From Cytophagales bacterium (GTDB taxonomy: Bacteria > Bacteroidota > Bacteroidia > Cytophagales > Spirosomataceae), in the NCBI GenBank assembly GCA_024742395.1, contig JANSYO010000015.1, positions 23,456 to 87,455 on the forward strand: a stretch of DNA of 64,000 nucleotides, read 5' to 3'. Positions within the stretch are counted from its first letter, which is position 1. Each line of letters begins with the position of its first letter. Position numbers and translations under genes: made by a program. A model generated the notes under the pieces. The model saw nothing but the letters and a program-made list of their open reading frames with translations, did no database searches and had not been told where the DNA came from. Below are positions 16,037-24,124 of the stretch, piece after piece.

Positions 16037-16843
16037 ATGCAGAAGTTACTTACTAAGATTCTGATAATAAGTGCCCTTGTATTTATTAATCAGTCATGTA
16101 AAAAGAAAAACAAGCTTGATCCCTTTGGTTCAGGGGTCAATTCCTGTCCATTACTAGCTGTAACGGATGAAAATGGAAACACCATAAGGGACTTTGAATA
16201 TGTGGGTGATCAGCTTATCAGAATTTATAGCAAAGATGACCCGGCCTCTACGATGAGTTTTCGATACGACGAAAACGGCAGAGTAAAAACCATGGAAGTA
16301 GAAAATGAGGAGGATTTAGAATCCTACCTCGTAAAATATACTTATGATAAGGATAATAGAATAAGTGAAACTATGGGTAATGTAGCAGGACTTGACTTCA
16401 TGAAAAATACTTTCACTTATAGCGATAACAAAATCACTCAGGTAAATACAGAGATTAACCTCTTTGGTCAATCTATCAGTGGATTCACCAGAATTGAATA
16501 TGTGAATGGTAACGTGAGTTCAGTTTTCACGAGTATTGATGGTGAACCCGAAAAACTGGCGTACAAAGGCGAACAATACGATAGCAAACCACAGTTTAAC
16601 CCTCCGATTTATAAAATTGCTGCAATGGGATTTGTAGGCGTAGCAAATAACTTTTTTTCCTATTTCGGGAAGAACAATATGGTTAGCGGCAAAGTCTACA
16701 ATGAGGATGGAATTATTGATCATACCACGCAGATAGTCTATGATTATAACAAGCAGGAGCTTCCTAAAACCTCAGAAAGTATCGTTACCAAAGGCAGTGA
16801 TATCAAAAGAAGCTTAAGAAAATACGAGTTTAATTGTAAATAA
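16037..16843 (+). CDS. Lipoprotein with YD/RHS-like repeats
   Basis: From the ATG at 16037 the protein has a lipoprotein signal (ALVFINQSC, Cys at residue 20); a GTG three codons upstream is also open but less likely. The mature part consists of beta-hairpin units such as FRYDENGRVKTM and KYTYDKDNRISE, the pattern of YD (RHS) repeats, in a form common among small Bacteroidota cell-surface lipoproteins. No enzyme motif is visible. It stands divergent to the broken sigma-54 regulator and has a sigma-54-like promoter. Confidence 0.75.
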   Translation: MQKLLTKILIISALVFINQSCKKKNKLDPFGSGVNSCPLLAVTDENGNTIRDFEYVGDQLIRIYSKDDPASTMSFRYDENGRVKTMEVENEEDLESYLVKYTYDKDNRISETMGNVAGLDFMKNTFTYSDNKITQVNTEINLFGQSISGFTRIEYVNGNVSSVFTSIDGEPEKLAYKGEQYDSKPQFNPPIYKIAAMGFVGVANNFFSYFGKNNMVSGKVYNEDGIIDHTTQIVYDYNKQELPKTSESIVTKGSDIKRSLRKYEFNCK

Positions 16844-16883
16844 AGAGCATGTGCTTACATGACTAATAATCCAGTGTAAGAAA

Positions 16884-16905
16884 AAGGCCACCCTAGGGTG
16901 GCCTT
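16884..16905. terminator. Bidirectional terminator between convergent genes
   Basis: A 10-bp perfect stem with a TA centre (AAGGCCACCC / GGGTGGCCTT) is preceded by an A-run, which gives a U-run for minus-strand transcripts, and followed by an AT-rich stretch on the plus strand. It separates the YD lipoprotein gene from the prohibitin-like gene. Confidence 0.8.
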
Positions 16906-16929
16906 ACTATTTATTTCAAATCAAATCCT

Positions 16930-17832
16930 TTAAGGCTGAAGAAGAAGATTTCCTTCTTTGCCTCCCAGAATAACCATTTTAGCATTCTCAGATTTCGCTA
17001 AATCTCTTTGAACCTGAATGGCCTCATACTTGAGTAGTTTATCAGTAAGCGTAGAGGTTATGATTCTCTGATAATCTGCTATACCTTGAGCCTCCACTCT
17101 TTTACGCTCAGCTTCCTGTTGCTCTTTTTGCAGGACAAACTCCATTTTTTGAGCTTCTTGCTCGGCATTTATTTTTGACTCAATAGCCTCCTTTACAGAT
17201 TGAGGTAAAGTTATGTTTCTTACTAATAACTGCTCTAATACCAACCCTCTGTTTTCGAAATCAGAAGAGATGGCCTCAAAGATTTTATTCTGAAACTCTT
17301 CTCTTTTAGATGAATACAAAGAAACGGCCTCATAGTTTGCTGCCAAATCTCTTATTCTTGTTCTGGCGATGGGTCTTACAATAAGATCTCGGTAACTAAT
17401 ACCTAATTCCCGGTATATTTCAGGAGCTTTTGCCGGTATAATTCTATAAAGTACTGTAAGATCAATCGTTACCTCCAACCCATCTCTAGAAAGGGCTCTG
17501 ATGGCGTCATCGCCTCCTTTGTTTCCTTCATCTGTAACACCAGACATCGTGTAATTCTGAGTTTTTATGTCAAATTCCATTACTTCTACTAATGGATTTA
17601 CCACATTTAAACCACTTGGCAGTGTACCGTCTTTTACATTTCCAAAGAGTGCCTGCACACCTACTTGTCCCGGATTAATCTGAACTACAGCCTTTGAGAG
17701 GGCTCCTAAAGCCAAAAGGACAATTCCCGCTATTCGCATAATACCGGAGTACTTTTGAACGGGGGAGGCCGGAGTATTCACCACAAAACTTACGATGAGT
17801 ACAGCCAAACCTAAAAATAATAACATATTCAT
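16930..17832 (-). CDS. Prohibitin/SPFH (band 7) family membrane protein
   Basis: The 300-residue protein has two hydrophobic helices in its first 55 residues, then a band-7 domain (INPGQVGVQALFGNVKDGTLPSGLNVVNPLVE) and a charged coiled coil rich in Glu, Gln and Arg (AINAEQEAQKMEFVLQKEQQ region) before a short C-terminus. Such proteins form membrane-bound ring assemblies and in prohibitins act with AAA+ proteases. No partner gene is adjacent. The strand order and the terminator upstream suggest an independent transcription unit. Confidence 0.9.
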   Translation of the reverse strand: MNMLLFLGLAVLIVSFVVNTPASPVQKYSGIMRIAGIVLLALGALSKAVVQINPGQVGVQALFGNVKDGTLPSGLNVVNPLVEVMEFDIKTQNYTMSGVTDEGNKGGDDAIRALSRDGLEVTIDLTVLYRIIPAKAPEIYRELGISYRDLIVRPIARTRIRDLAANYEAVSLYSSKREEFQNKIFEAISSDFENRGLVLEQLLVRNITLPQSVKEAIESKINAEQEAQKMEFVLQKEQQEAERKRVEAQGIADYQRIITSTLTDKLLKYEAIQVQRDLAKSENAKMVILGGKEGNLLLQP

Positions 17833-17874
17833 ATTCCTGTATTTTGTTGTTTTGAAACCTCAATCTACAAAAAA

Positions 17875-17917
17875 GCAGAGCCCCCTTCTAGTAAAAGCTT
17901 ACAAATGGGGGCTCTGC
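17875..17917 (-). terminator. Terminator after the haem-binding gene
   Basis: An 11-bp perfect stem (GCAGAGCCCCC / GGGGGCTCTGC) encloses a 21-base loop and is followed on the minus strand by a U-run. A second small inverted repeat, ATTGGCT-TT-AGCCAAT at 17924-17939, lies between it and the stop codon. Confidence 0.8.
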
Positions 17918-17949
17918 AATATTATTGGCTTTAGCCAATGATAAACAAA

Positions 17950-18453
17950 TCAATGCTTATTTCCTTCGGGTCTTGGCGGTCTGGTTAAGTCAATGGTAGA
18001 GTCCGCTTCCATCTGAGCTCTCAAATCTTTGCTCCAGCTTATTAATGTATTTTTCTCTGATTCTGACAGTGCGGATTCTTCATGAATTCTTACATAATCC
18101 TCCAATGGCATTTTATTCTCTTCTACTTCTTCAGCCACCTCCTCAAGTTTATGATGTGCTTTCCACGGTTCATAAGCAGCAAACTCAGAAAAATCTAAAT
18201 GACGTTTTCCATCGTTTATATGATCTGCCAAATACCAGGCAACAGGCTGAAAATTAGCATACCATGGGTAGTTGGTGTTATTGCTGTGGCAATCATTGCA
18301 AGCTTTGCTTAAGATAATTTTAACATCTTCCGGCACATCATATTTAGTTGTGATGTCGTTTTCAGATAGTGTAGCAGAAATGTTTTTTTCCGGCCTGATA
18401 AACTGAATGATTATTAGAACTATCAACAGCCCTACAAGTATTTTTTTGATCAT
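17950..18453 (-). CDS. Haem-binding domain (Haem_bd) membrane-anchored protein
   Basis: An N-terminal hydrophobic helix (about residues 4-18) anchors the protein. The periplasmic part has a single c-type haem motif CNDCH (52-56) followed by SNNTNYPWYANFQPVAWYL, which is the signature of the Haem_bd family (PF14376). It ends with a proline-rich basic tail. The function is probably electron transfer or haem binding in the periplasm, but no partner is known. It has its own promoter and terminator. Confidence 0.88.
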   Translation of the reverse strand: MIKKILVGLLIVLIIIQFIRPEKNISATLSENDITTKYDVPEDVKIILSKACNDCHSNNTNYPWYANFQPVAWYLADHINDGKRHLDFSEFAAYEPWKAHHKLEEVAEEVEENKMPLEDYVRIHEESALSESEKNTLISWSKDLRAQMEADSTIDLTRPPRPEGNKH

Positions 18454-18472
18454 AATTAAAGATTTTGTTAAT

Positions 18473-18502
18473 CAAATTTAGCTTAGATTTCACTTGTTCA
18501 AA
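18473..18502 (-). promoter_or_regulatory. Bacteroidota-type promoter for the haem-binding gene
   Basis: On the minus strand TTTG (complement of 18499-18502) is followed after 18 bases by TAAATTTG (complement of 18473-18480), a full match to the TTTG / TAnnTTTG pattern. The -7 box lies 20 bases before the ATG. Confidence 0.6.
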
Positions 18503-18597
18503 ACATTTTGACAAAATATCAAAAACCTTCCCGAATAAGGATAGATAGCTTTATTTGGTTTTGTAGTTTTGAAGAACCTATTGAACCGAATTTATAT

Positions 18598-20319
18598 ATG
18601 TACATTAATTTGAATGAAAACGTAGACAATACGTTTGATGCCATCGTAGTAGGAAGCGGTATAAGCGGCGGAATAGCAGCAAAAGAATTGGCAGAAAAAG
18701 GCCTTAAGGTCTTAATGGTAGAACGAGGTCCTCATAATGAGCACATCAGTAGTTATACACATGCCATGACACCGGAGTGGGAATTGCCACATCGTGGTCA
18801 AATCACTAACGAAATAAAGGAGCGTTTCCCTTATATGACTACTGAAGGTGGATACCCTATTAATGAAACCAATGATCATTTATGGATGCCTTTTAATGAA
18901 AGCCCTTACATTAGAAAAAAGCCTTACGACTGGTACCGGGGCTTTGGTACCGGAGGAAAATCACTACTATGGGGAAGGCAGGTGTATAGGTGGAGTGATC
19001 TTGATTTTGAAGCCAATCTAAAGGATGGTATAGCCATTGACTGGCCCATAAGATACAAGGATATCGAACCTTGGTATGATCATGTTGAAAAATTTATCGG
19101 AGTAAGCGGCGAAAAACTTGGGCTACCTCATCTGCCGGATAGCGTTTTTCAGCCTCCTATGGATTTAAACTGCGTAGAGGAACATTTTAAAAGCAAAATG
19201 AAAGAGCTTTATGGAGCGTCACGGATTATGACCATTGGGCGGGTAGCCCACCTGACAGAGCCCACAGAAGAGCAAAAATCTTTAGGAAGAACGAACTGTC
19301 AATACAGAAACGCATGTGCAAAAGGTTGCCCATATGGCGGCTATTATAGCACCAATGCCGGTGCATTACCGGCCGCGATGAAAACCGGTAATCTGACTTT
19401 GTTAAGTAATGCGGTAGTTTCTCAAGTTTTAACCGACCCAAAGACTAATAAAGCCACCGGAATACTGGCCATAGACAGAGAAACCAAAGAAAGCAAAGAG
19501 CTTTTTGCAAAAGTGATTTTTCTTAATGCTTCTACCATAGGAAGTACACAAATTCTACTAAATTCTAAATCTGATAGGTTCCCTGATGGATTGGGCAACG
19601 ATAGTGGGATGCTCGGCAAAAATATGATGGATCATCATAGCCGTGTAGGTGCAAGAGGCCAGGTAGAAGGATTTCTAGATAAATATTATTTTGGCCGAAG
19701 AGCCAATGGTTTTTTCATACCTAGATACAGAAACATTGGAAACGACAAACGAGATTATTTAAGAGGGTTTGATTACCAAGGTGGTGCGGGCAGAGGTCGG
19801 GGTAACACCCAAGGTAAACCTTCATTTGGCCCAGAACTCAAAGAAGCCTTAACTGAAGTGGGATCCTGGGGAATAGGCATGAGCTCCTTTGGAGAATGTC
19901 TTCCTTATGAAGATAACCGAATGTACCTACATGAAACTGAAAAGGATCAGTATGGCATCCCGAAAATTGTTTTTGATGCCGAAATTAAAGACAATGAACA
20001 AAAAATGCGTATTGATATGGAGAATGACGCAGCTGAAATTCTTGAGTCTTGCGGAGCAAAAAATGTAAGTACTTACCGATTGGAAAAGCCTCCGCTTGGT
20101 TTATCAAAACATGAATTGGGCACAGCCAGAATGGGGCTTGACCAAAAGACCTCTGTACTCAATAAAAACAATCAGGTATGGGGCTGTGAAAACGTTTTTG
20201 TAACAGATGGTGCCAGTATGGTCAGCAGCGGCTGTGTGAACCCTTCACTTACCTATATGGCTCTAGCAGCAAGAGCCGCAGATTTTGCCGTGAGTTCACT
20301 CAAAAGGGGTGAATTGTAA
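18598..20319 (+). CDS. GMC-family FAD oxidoreductase
   Basis: From the ATG at 18598 the product starts MYINLNE and reaches the FAD-binding GSGISGG by residue 19; a TTG-led extension of 30 codons upstream is unlikely to be used. Other family features are RGFGTGGKSLLWGRQVYRWS, and the C-terminal HELGTARMG and GCVNPSLTYMALAARAAD, with the catalytic His/Asn region. Related Bacteroidota enzymes oxidise sugars or alcohols and are often exported with a small subunit-3 partner, which is not present here. No Tat signal is seen, so location is uncertain. Confidence 0.9.
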   Translation: MYINLNENVDNTFDAIVVGSGISGGIAAKELAEKGLKVLMVERGPHNEHISSYTHAMTPEWELPHRGQITNEIKERFPYMTTEGGYPINETNDHLWMPFNESPYIRKKPYDWYRGFGTGGKSLLWGRQVYRWSDLDFEANLKDGIAIDWPIRYKDIEPWYDHVEKFIGVSGEKLGLPHLPDSVFQPPMDLNCVEEHFKSKMKELYGASRIMTIGRVAHLTEPTEEQKSLGRTNCQYRNACAKGCPYGGYYSTNAGALPAAMKTGNLTLLSNAVVSQVLTDPKTNKATGILAIDRETKESKELFAKVIFLNASTIGSTQILLNSKSDRFPDGLGNDSGMLGKNMMDHHSRVGARGQVEGFLDKYYFGRRANGFFIPRYRNIGNDKRDYLRGFDYQGGAGRGRGNTQGKPSFGPELKEALTEVGSWGIGMSSFGECLPYEDNRMYLHETEKDQYGIPKIVFDAEIKDNEQKMRIDMENDAAEILESCGAKNVSTYRLEKPPLGLSKHELGTARMGLDQKTSVLNKNNQVWGCENVFVTDGASMVSSGCVNPSLTYMALAARAADFAVSSLKRGEL

Positions 20320-20322
20320 AAA

Positions 20323-20363
20323 GAACGTTGTTTGTCTATAAATTATCACGACAGACAACGTTC
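20323..20363. terminator. Terminator hairpin between GMC and ArsC-like genes
   Basis: A 14-bp stem with one G-U pair (20323-20336 with 20350-20363) lies 4 bases after the GMC stop. Its flanks are AT-rich but lack a long T-run, so its strength is uncertain. The genes on both sides converge on it. Confidence 0.6.
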
Positions 20364-20380
20364 CTAAAATTTCTTAATTC

Positions 20381-20731
20381 TTAAAGTACCTTTTCAAGAT
20401 ACTCCGGTTTAAAACCAACCGCCACTACCTTTCCATCTTTTTCTATGATTGGTCGCTTTATTACAGACTGATTAGCAAGCATCATCTCTTGAGCTATTTC
20501 AGGATTTTTAAAGTTGGCCTTTTGATCTTCACTGAAGTTTCTGAAAGTTGTCCCTCGGTTATTGACTAATATTTCCGGCTTTTCCTGGCTGAGCCATTTC
20601 TCAATTTTCTCTTGCGTTACACCCTCAGTTTTATAATTATGAAAGTCGTACTTCATCCCTTTTGACTCTAACCAGTCAAAAGTTTTTTTCATTGTATTGC
20701 AGTTCTTAATTCCGTAAACGGTTATTGACAT
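20381..20731 (-). CDS. ArsC/Spx-fold reductase (YffB-like)
   Basis: The 116-residue protein has the short thioredoxin-like ArsC fold: VYGIKNCNTMKKT with the single Cys11 at the active position, LVNNRGTTFR, and KRPIIEKDGKVVAVGF. It matches the YffB subgroup, which is thought to work as a glutathione- or thiol-dependent reductase, rather than Spx, which has CxxC. It is a single gene. The physiological substrate is unknown. Confidence 0.9.
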   Translation of the reverse strand: MSITVYGIKNCNTMKKTFDWLESKGMKYDFHNYKTEGVTQEKIEKWLSQEKPEILVNNRGTTFRNFSEDQKANFKNPEIAQEMMLANQSVIKRPIIEKDGKVVAVGFKPEYLEKVL

Positions 20732-20788
20732 AATTGTGGCTTACATTTTGTTTAACACTCACTTAACAGGTGAACACAGCCTAAAGGC

Positions 20789-20818
20789 TTGTCGTTTCCT
20801 GTTTTGTTCTTAATTTCG
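20789..20818 (+). promoter_or_regulatory. Promoter for the thioredoxin-fold lipoprotein gene
   Basis: TTG at 20789-20791, 19 bases, then TAATTTCG at 20811-20818: the TTG / TAnnTTTG pattern with one mismatch. The start would be near 20825, giving a leader of about 45 bases. Confidence 0.45.
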
Positions 20819-20870
20819 ACAAAATTAAAAGGCTATTAGATAACATCCTTATTTACTTCTAAATACCATC

Positions 20871-22115
20871 ATGAATTCGATCAAAAACAACAAAGCTATC
20901 TACCTGTTGCTTATACTTTTAGCCTTTGGCTGCAAGTCAAATTCTCAGCAGAAAGTAGACAAGGCTATCAATGAAAATGAAATTACCTGGCATCCTGGTA
21001 TTATGGATGCTCTGGCTCAGGCCAAAAAAGAGAATAAACTGCTTTTTGTAGAGTGTTACTCGCCTACCTGTCCTTATTGTCAGGCTTTAGAGCCATTCTT
21101 TAAAGCACCCGAAGTGGCTATAAAGTACAACAGTAATTTCATCAGTTACAAAATGGATGTGACCAAAGAAGGGGAAAGAAAATTCTTAGATGACAGAAGC
21201 GTTTGGCTGCCTAGTTTCCCTATGTTCTTGTTTTTTGACGGAGACGGCAAATTGGTTCATCAGGCTGGTGCAGACCCTACTGTAGAATCTATCAATGGCA
21301 ACGCAGATTTAGCCTTGGATCCTGACAAAAGAGCTTCCAGTTACGCCAGTCGTTTTGCTAAAGGTGAAAGAAACATCGATTTCCTCTCAAACTATGCGGC
21401 CTATGGCCGGGTAACTTTGGATACAATGGCTACTCTGAATGCAGCAAACGAACTTTTCAAGATTTATCCTAAAGATAAACTAGGTACAGAAGAAAGTTGG
21501 AAAATTTTGAAGAAGTCTGTCAATGATATTGACAATGGCTTCTCAAAATATTGGTTTGACCATGTGAAAGAAGCGGCGGCATTTGAAGCTAAAGAAGGCC
21601 ACCCTGGCAATGAAAACAATATATTCGGTGGTATTATTCAATCTTCTATTTACAGTAGCAGAGGTAAGGCTTATGACGTGGCCAAGCTACAAACAGTAAA
21701 AGAGTACATGAAAAAGGCAGGAGCCGGAGAATACGCGGAAAGTGTTACCTGGGAGCTCGAAGTAAAAGCCAATATCAGAGAAAATCAGCCAGCCAAAGCT
21801 CTTGCTATAGGAGAGAAAACGGTTTCTAAATTTAAAGGTAATGGTTCTGCCATAGTGTATATTACCCGTGTATTCATAGATAGTTTTAAAGACAACAGCT
21901 ACATTCCTTCGGCCAAAAAATGGCTCGCTGAAGCAGCAACTTCTATCAATCAGGACAATGTAAAAGCTGAATACTTTTACGAACTGGCCAGAGTACATCA
22001 AAAAGCAGGAGATACAGCCGAAGCGAAAACAAATGCTCAGTCTGCACTAACATTAGCTAACAAAATAGGCTCAAAGAATACGAAATTTCAAGAGCTTTTA
22101 AACAGCCTTAATTAG
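20871..22115 (+). CDS. Thioredoxin-fold lipoprotein with C-terminal helical repeats
   Basis: A lipobox (LLAFGC, Cys21) indicates a membrane lipoprotein. Residues 40-150 are a thioredoxin-like domain with an active CPYC site (67-70) and a cis-proline in LPSFPMFLFF. The remaining 260 residues are helical and TPR-like (VTWELEVKANIRENQPAKALA and later ARVHQKAGDTAEAKTNAQSAL, shown in part). It probably reduces or forms disulfides in the periplasm. Its end overlaps the convergent gldH gene by 8 bases. Confidence 0.85.
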   Translation: MNSIKNNKAIYLLLILLAFGCKSNSQQKVDKAINENEITWHPGIMDALAQAKKENKLLFVECYSPTCPYCQALEPFFKAPEVAIKYNSNFISYKMDVTKEGERKFLDDRSVWLPSFPMFLFFDGDGKLVHQAGADPTVESINGNADLALDPDKRASSYASRFAKGERNIDFLSNYAAYGRVTLDTMATLNAANELFKIYPKDKLGTEESWKILKKSVNDIDNGFSKYWFDHVKEAAAFEAKEGHPGNENNIFGGIIQSSIYSSRGKAYDVAKLQTVKEYMKKAGAGEYAESVTWELEVKANIRENQPAKALAIGEKTVSKFKGNGSAIVYITRVFIDSFKDNSYIPSAKKWLAEAATSINQDNVKAEYFYELARVHQKAGDTAEAKTNAQSALTLANKIGSKNTKFQELLNSLN

Positions 22116-22605
22116 ACTTTTTCTCTACAGGAAGTCTGACTTCCATTCCTACAGAAAGTATACCTTCAAGAGGATCAGGACGCATGTTCTGCTGAATCTC
22201 AAAGGTGTACTTTCCTTTATAAGGGAACTTGATGTTTTTGTATTGACTGGCATTTATTCTGTGATCAAAAAGATCACCAAGTCCATCGCCTAGTGGTTTA
22301 CCGGTTTTCTCATCAAAAAGAAGTAATTCCTCCATTCCTGATTTTAATTCTATTCCGGTAGAATCCTTCAGCCAACTCTTAAGGTATATATTATAAAAAG
22401 GGTATTGCACGGCATTTCTGAGCAAATAATTAATGCTGTATGATTTTGAGTTGTCTTCTATGGTAAATTCAAAAGACTTTACATCATCTACTGCCCACAC
22501 TGCATCGTCAAAATCGATGAGCTCTTTGTGAACGGCTCCGGAATCACAAGAAGCTAATGCCCCTGCAAAAAGGCAGATAACCAATATATATACTTTCTTA
22601 CTCAT
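22108..22605 (-). CDS. gldH: Gliding motility lipoprotein GldH
   Basis: The 165-residue lipoprotein (ALASC, Cys20) has the family pattern with SINYLLRNAVQYPFYNIYL and TGKPLGDGLGDLFDHR. GldH is needed for gliding in Flavobacterium johnsoniae and belongs to the set linked with the type IX secretion system, but it is also kept in species that do not glide. It overlaps the preceding ricT gene by 8 bases, an arrangement conserved in Bacteroidota. Confidence 0.92.
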   Translation of the reverse strand: MSKKVYILVICLFAGALASCDSGAVHKELIDFDDAVWAVDDVKSFEFTIEDNSKSYSINYLLRNAVQYPFYNIYLKSWLKDSTGIELKSGMEELLLFDEKTGKPLGDGLGDLFDHRINASQYKNIKFPYKGKYTFEIQQNMRPDPLEGILSVGMEVRLPVEKKSN

Positions 22606-23989
22606 TGTTTTTCTTCGGTGGGCGGTTTCTATTCGGCCTTCTTCTCTTATTTCTATTCTTCGGTTTAGGAGCTGCTGAACCCGCTTCTGGTGAAGCCGCT
22701 CCTGTCTGTGCCTCTGATGTAGGCTTTGCTTTTTGTTTTGGTGCTCGGGGTGGTCTAGGTGGTCTTGGTCCTTTGGACTGTTTCTGCTGACTGGCCTCTC
22801 CTACCTGTGTCTCGGCATTCTTTGGCTTTCTGTTTTTTCTTTTTTTATTAGAGTCAGAAGGTTTCTTCTTCCCTTTAGAAAGTTTTCTGTCAAGTTTCTC
22901 CAATTCGTTATTAATTGGAGCTTTATTACTGGCGATATCCCCTATCAGGTTTAAATCTTCTAAACTTACCGGCTTTTTGCCAGCTTTGTTCATTTCAATG
23001 ATTTTGATAACACGAGTACAATCTATAGAGTACCAGTTAGAATCATTTTTGAAACTGAACCACATCAATCTCCTGAAAATATCTGTCTTTTGAAGGAATG
23101 CTTCCCCTCGCTCTGTTAGCAAAGGTTTCTGCAATTTCGGTATCCCTTGAAGTGCATCTACATAGGTTTCAAGCTCATAATTCAGACAGCACTTTAACCT
23201 GCCGCACTGTCCAGATAGTTTCGCCGGATTTAAGGATAAATTCTGATATCTGGCTGCAGCCGTAGGAATAGACTTAAAGTCTGTTAGCCAGGTAGAGCAG
23301 CACAGTTCACGCCCGCATGATCCGATCCCACCCAATCTGGAGGCTTCCTGTCTCATACTAATCTGACGCATTTCTACCCTGATTCTAAACTCAGAGGCCA
23401 GAGATTTAATAAGCTCTCTAAAATCTACTCTGTCATCTGCAGAATAGTAAAAAGTGGCCTTAGAATTATCTGATTGAAACTCTACATCAGAAACTTTCAT
23501 GGTGATATTGAACTGCTTTACGAGTTCACGTGTACGATACATTGTAGGCAAATCTCTGTTAATTGCCTGCTGATGACGCTCCATGTCTTTTTCTGTGGCA
23601 ATTCTCAGGAGATTGGGAATATCCTTATTGTCGGGAATTCCCTTCTTGATAAGCTGAAGCCTTACCAGCTCACCTTGTAATGATACAGTACCTATGTGAT
23701 AGCCTGTGGCCATTTCACACACTACAAAATCACCTGTGTAAAGATTTAAGTTTTTTGAATTCCTGAAGTATTCTTTTCGCCCTCCTTTAAACTTCACCTC
23801 TACCACGTTATAACGCATGGCAGCAGGCAGTTCCATATCAGAAAGCCAATCAAAAGAGTTTATTTTTGTGCACCCGGTGCTACAGCTTCCGCTTCTACAC
23901 CCTGAGGTACTTATATGATTCGTTTTTTCCTCTCCGGCCGGAGCTTTTATGCTACCACAGCCGCCAGAGCTACATTGTCCACATCCCAT
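22598..23989 (-). CDS. ricT: PSP1 domain protein, RicT homologue
   Basis: The central part carries the PSP1/RicT fold with its cysteine set: GIGSCGRELCC, then SGQCGRLKCCLNYELE. In Bacillus, RicT works in the Y-complex with RicA and RicF, binds Fe-S clusters and affects RNase Y activity; Bacteroidota have only this member. Lineage-specific parts are an N-terminus with six extra cysteines (3, 6, 11, 31, 36, 40) and a long basic, Pro/Lys/Arg-rich tail from about residue 350. It is co-transcribed with gldH and has an unusual leader with a perfect Shine-Dalgarno. Confidence 0.9.
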   Translation of the reverse strand: MGCGQCSSGGCGSIKAPAGEEKTNHISTSGCRSGSCSTGCTKINSFDWLSDMELPAAMRYNVVEVKFKGGRKEYFRNSKNLNLYTGDFVVCEMATGYHIGTVSLQGELVRLQLIKKGIPDNKDIPNLLRIATEKDMERHQQAINRDLPTMYRTRELVKQFNITMKVSDVEFQSDNSKATFYYSADDRVDFRELIKSLASEFRIRVEMRQISMRQEASRLGGIGSCGRELCCSTWLTDFKSIPTAAARYQNLSLNPAKLSGQCGRLKCCLNYELETYVDALQGIPKLQKPLLTERGEAFLQKTDIFRRLMWFSFKNDSNWYSIDCTRVIKIIEMNKAGKKPVSLEDLNLIGDIASNKAPINNELEKLDRKLSKGKKKPSDSNKKRKNRKPKNAETQVGEASQQKQSKGPRPPRPPRAPKQKAKPTSEAQTGAASPEAGSAAPKPKNRNKRRRPNRNRPPKKNNE

Positions 23990-24000
23990 ACTATATTGCT

Positions 24001-24010
24001 ATCACCTCCT
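24001..24010 (-). promoter_or_regulatory. Perfect extended Shine-Dalgarno in the ricT leader
   Basis: The minus strand reads AGGAGGTGAT, ten bases complementary to the usual 3' end of 16S rRNA, which is rare in this phylum. The GGAGG core is 15 bases from the ATG, longer than optimal. It can pair with the CCTC just upstream (4-bp stem, loop TCAG), which could hide it. Confidence 0.5.
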
Positions 24011-24073
24011 GAGAGGATCGTAAATAAATAATGTGCCCTAAATCTCTCTTCTACTAATCCTTGCGAAAGGGCA

Positions 24074-24088
24074 GTTCATTCAATGAAC
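24074..24088. promoter_or_regulatory. Perfect inverted repeat in the ricT leader
   Basis: GTTCATT-C-AATGAAC, 7 bp arms with one central base, lies between the candidate ricT promoter and its Shine-Dalgarno. It could be an operator or part of leader RNA structure. Confidence 0.35.
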
Positions 24089-24114
24089 ACATTCTATCCA
24101 TTGAGTAATTTGAC

Positions 24115-24122
24115 CAAAATTA
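24115..24122 (-). promoter_or_regulatory. -7 element for ricT-gldH
   Basis: The minus strand reads TAATTTTG, a full match to TAnnTTTG. Use of this box would give a leader of about 115-120 bases containing the palindrome and the Shine-Dalgarno. The -33 region would lie inside the end of purD. Confidence 0.4.
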
Positions 24123-24124
24123 AG

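Noticed and set aside
17924..17939. Inverted repeat ATTGGCT-TT-AGCCAAT as a protein-binding site
   Set aside because: It lies between a stop codon and a clear terminator and is more likely part of the termination region.
24001..24020. Fragment of a 16S rRNA 3' end (ATCACCTCCT)
   Set aside because: Only ten bases match and the upstream helix of 16S is absent; position before the ricT ATG fits a Shine-Dalgarno better.
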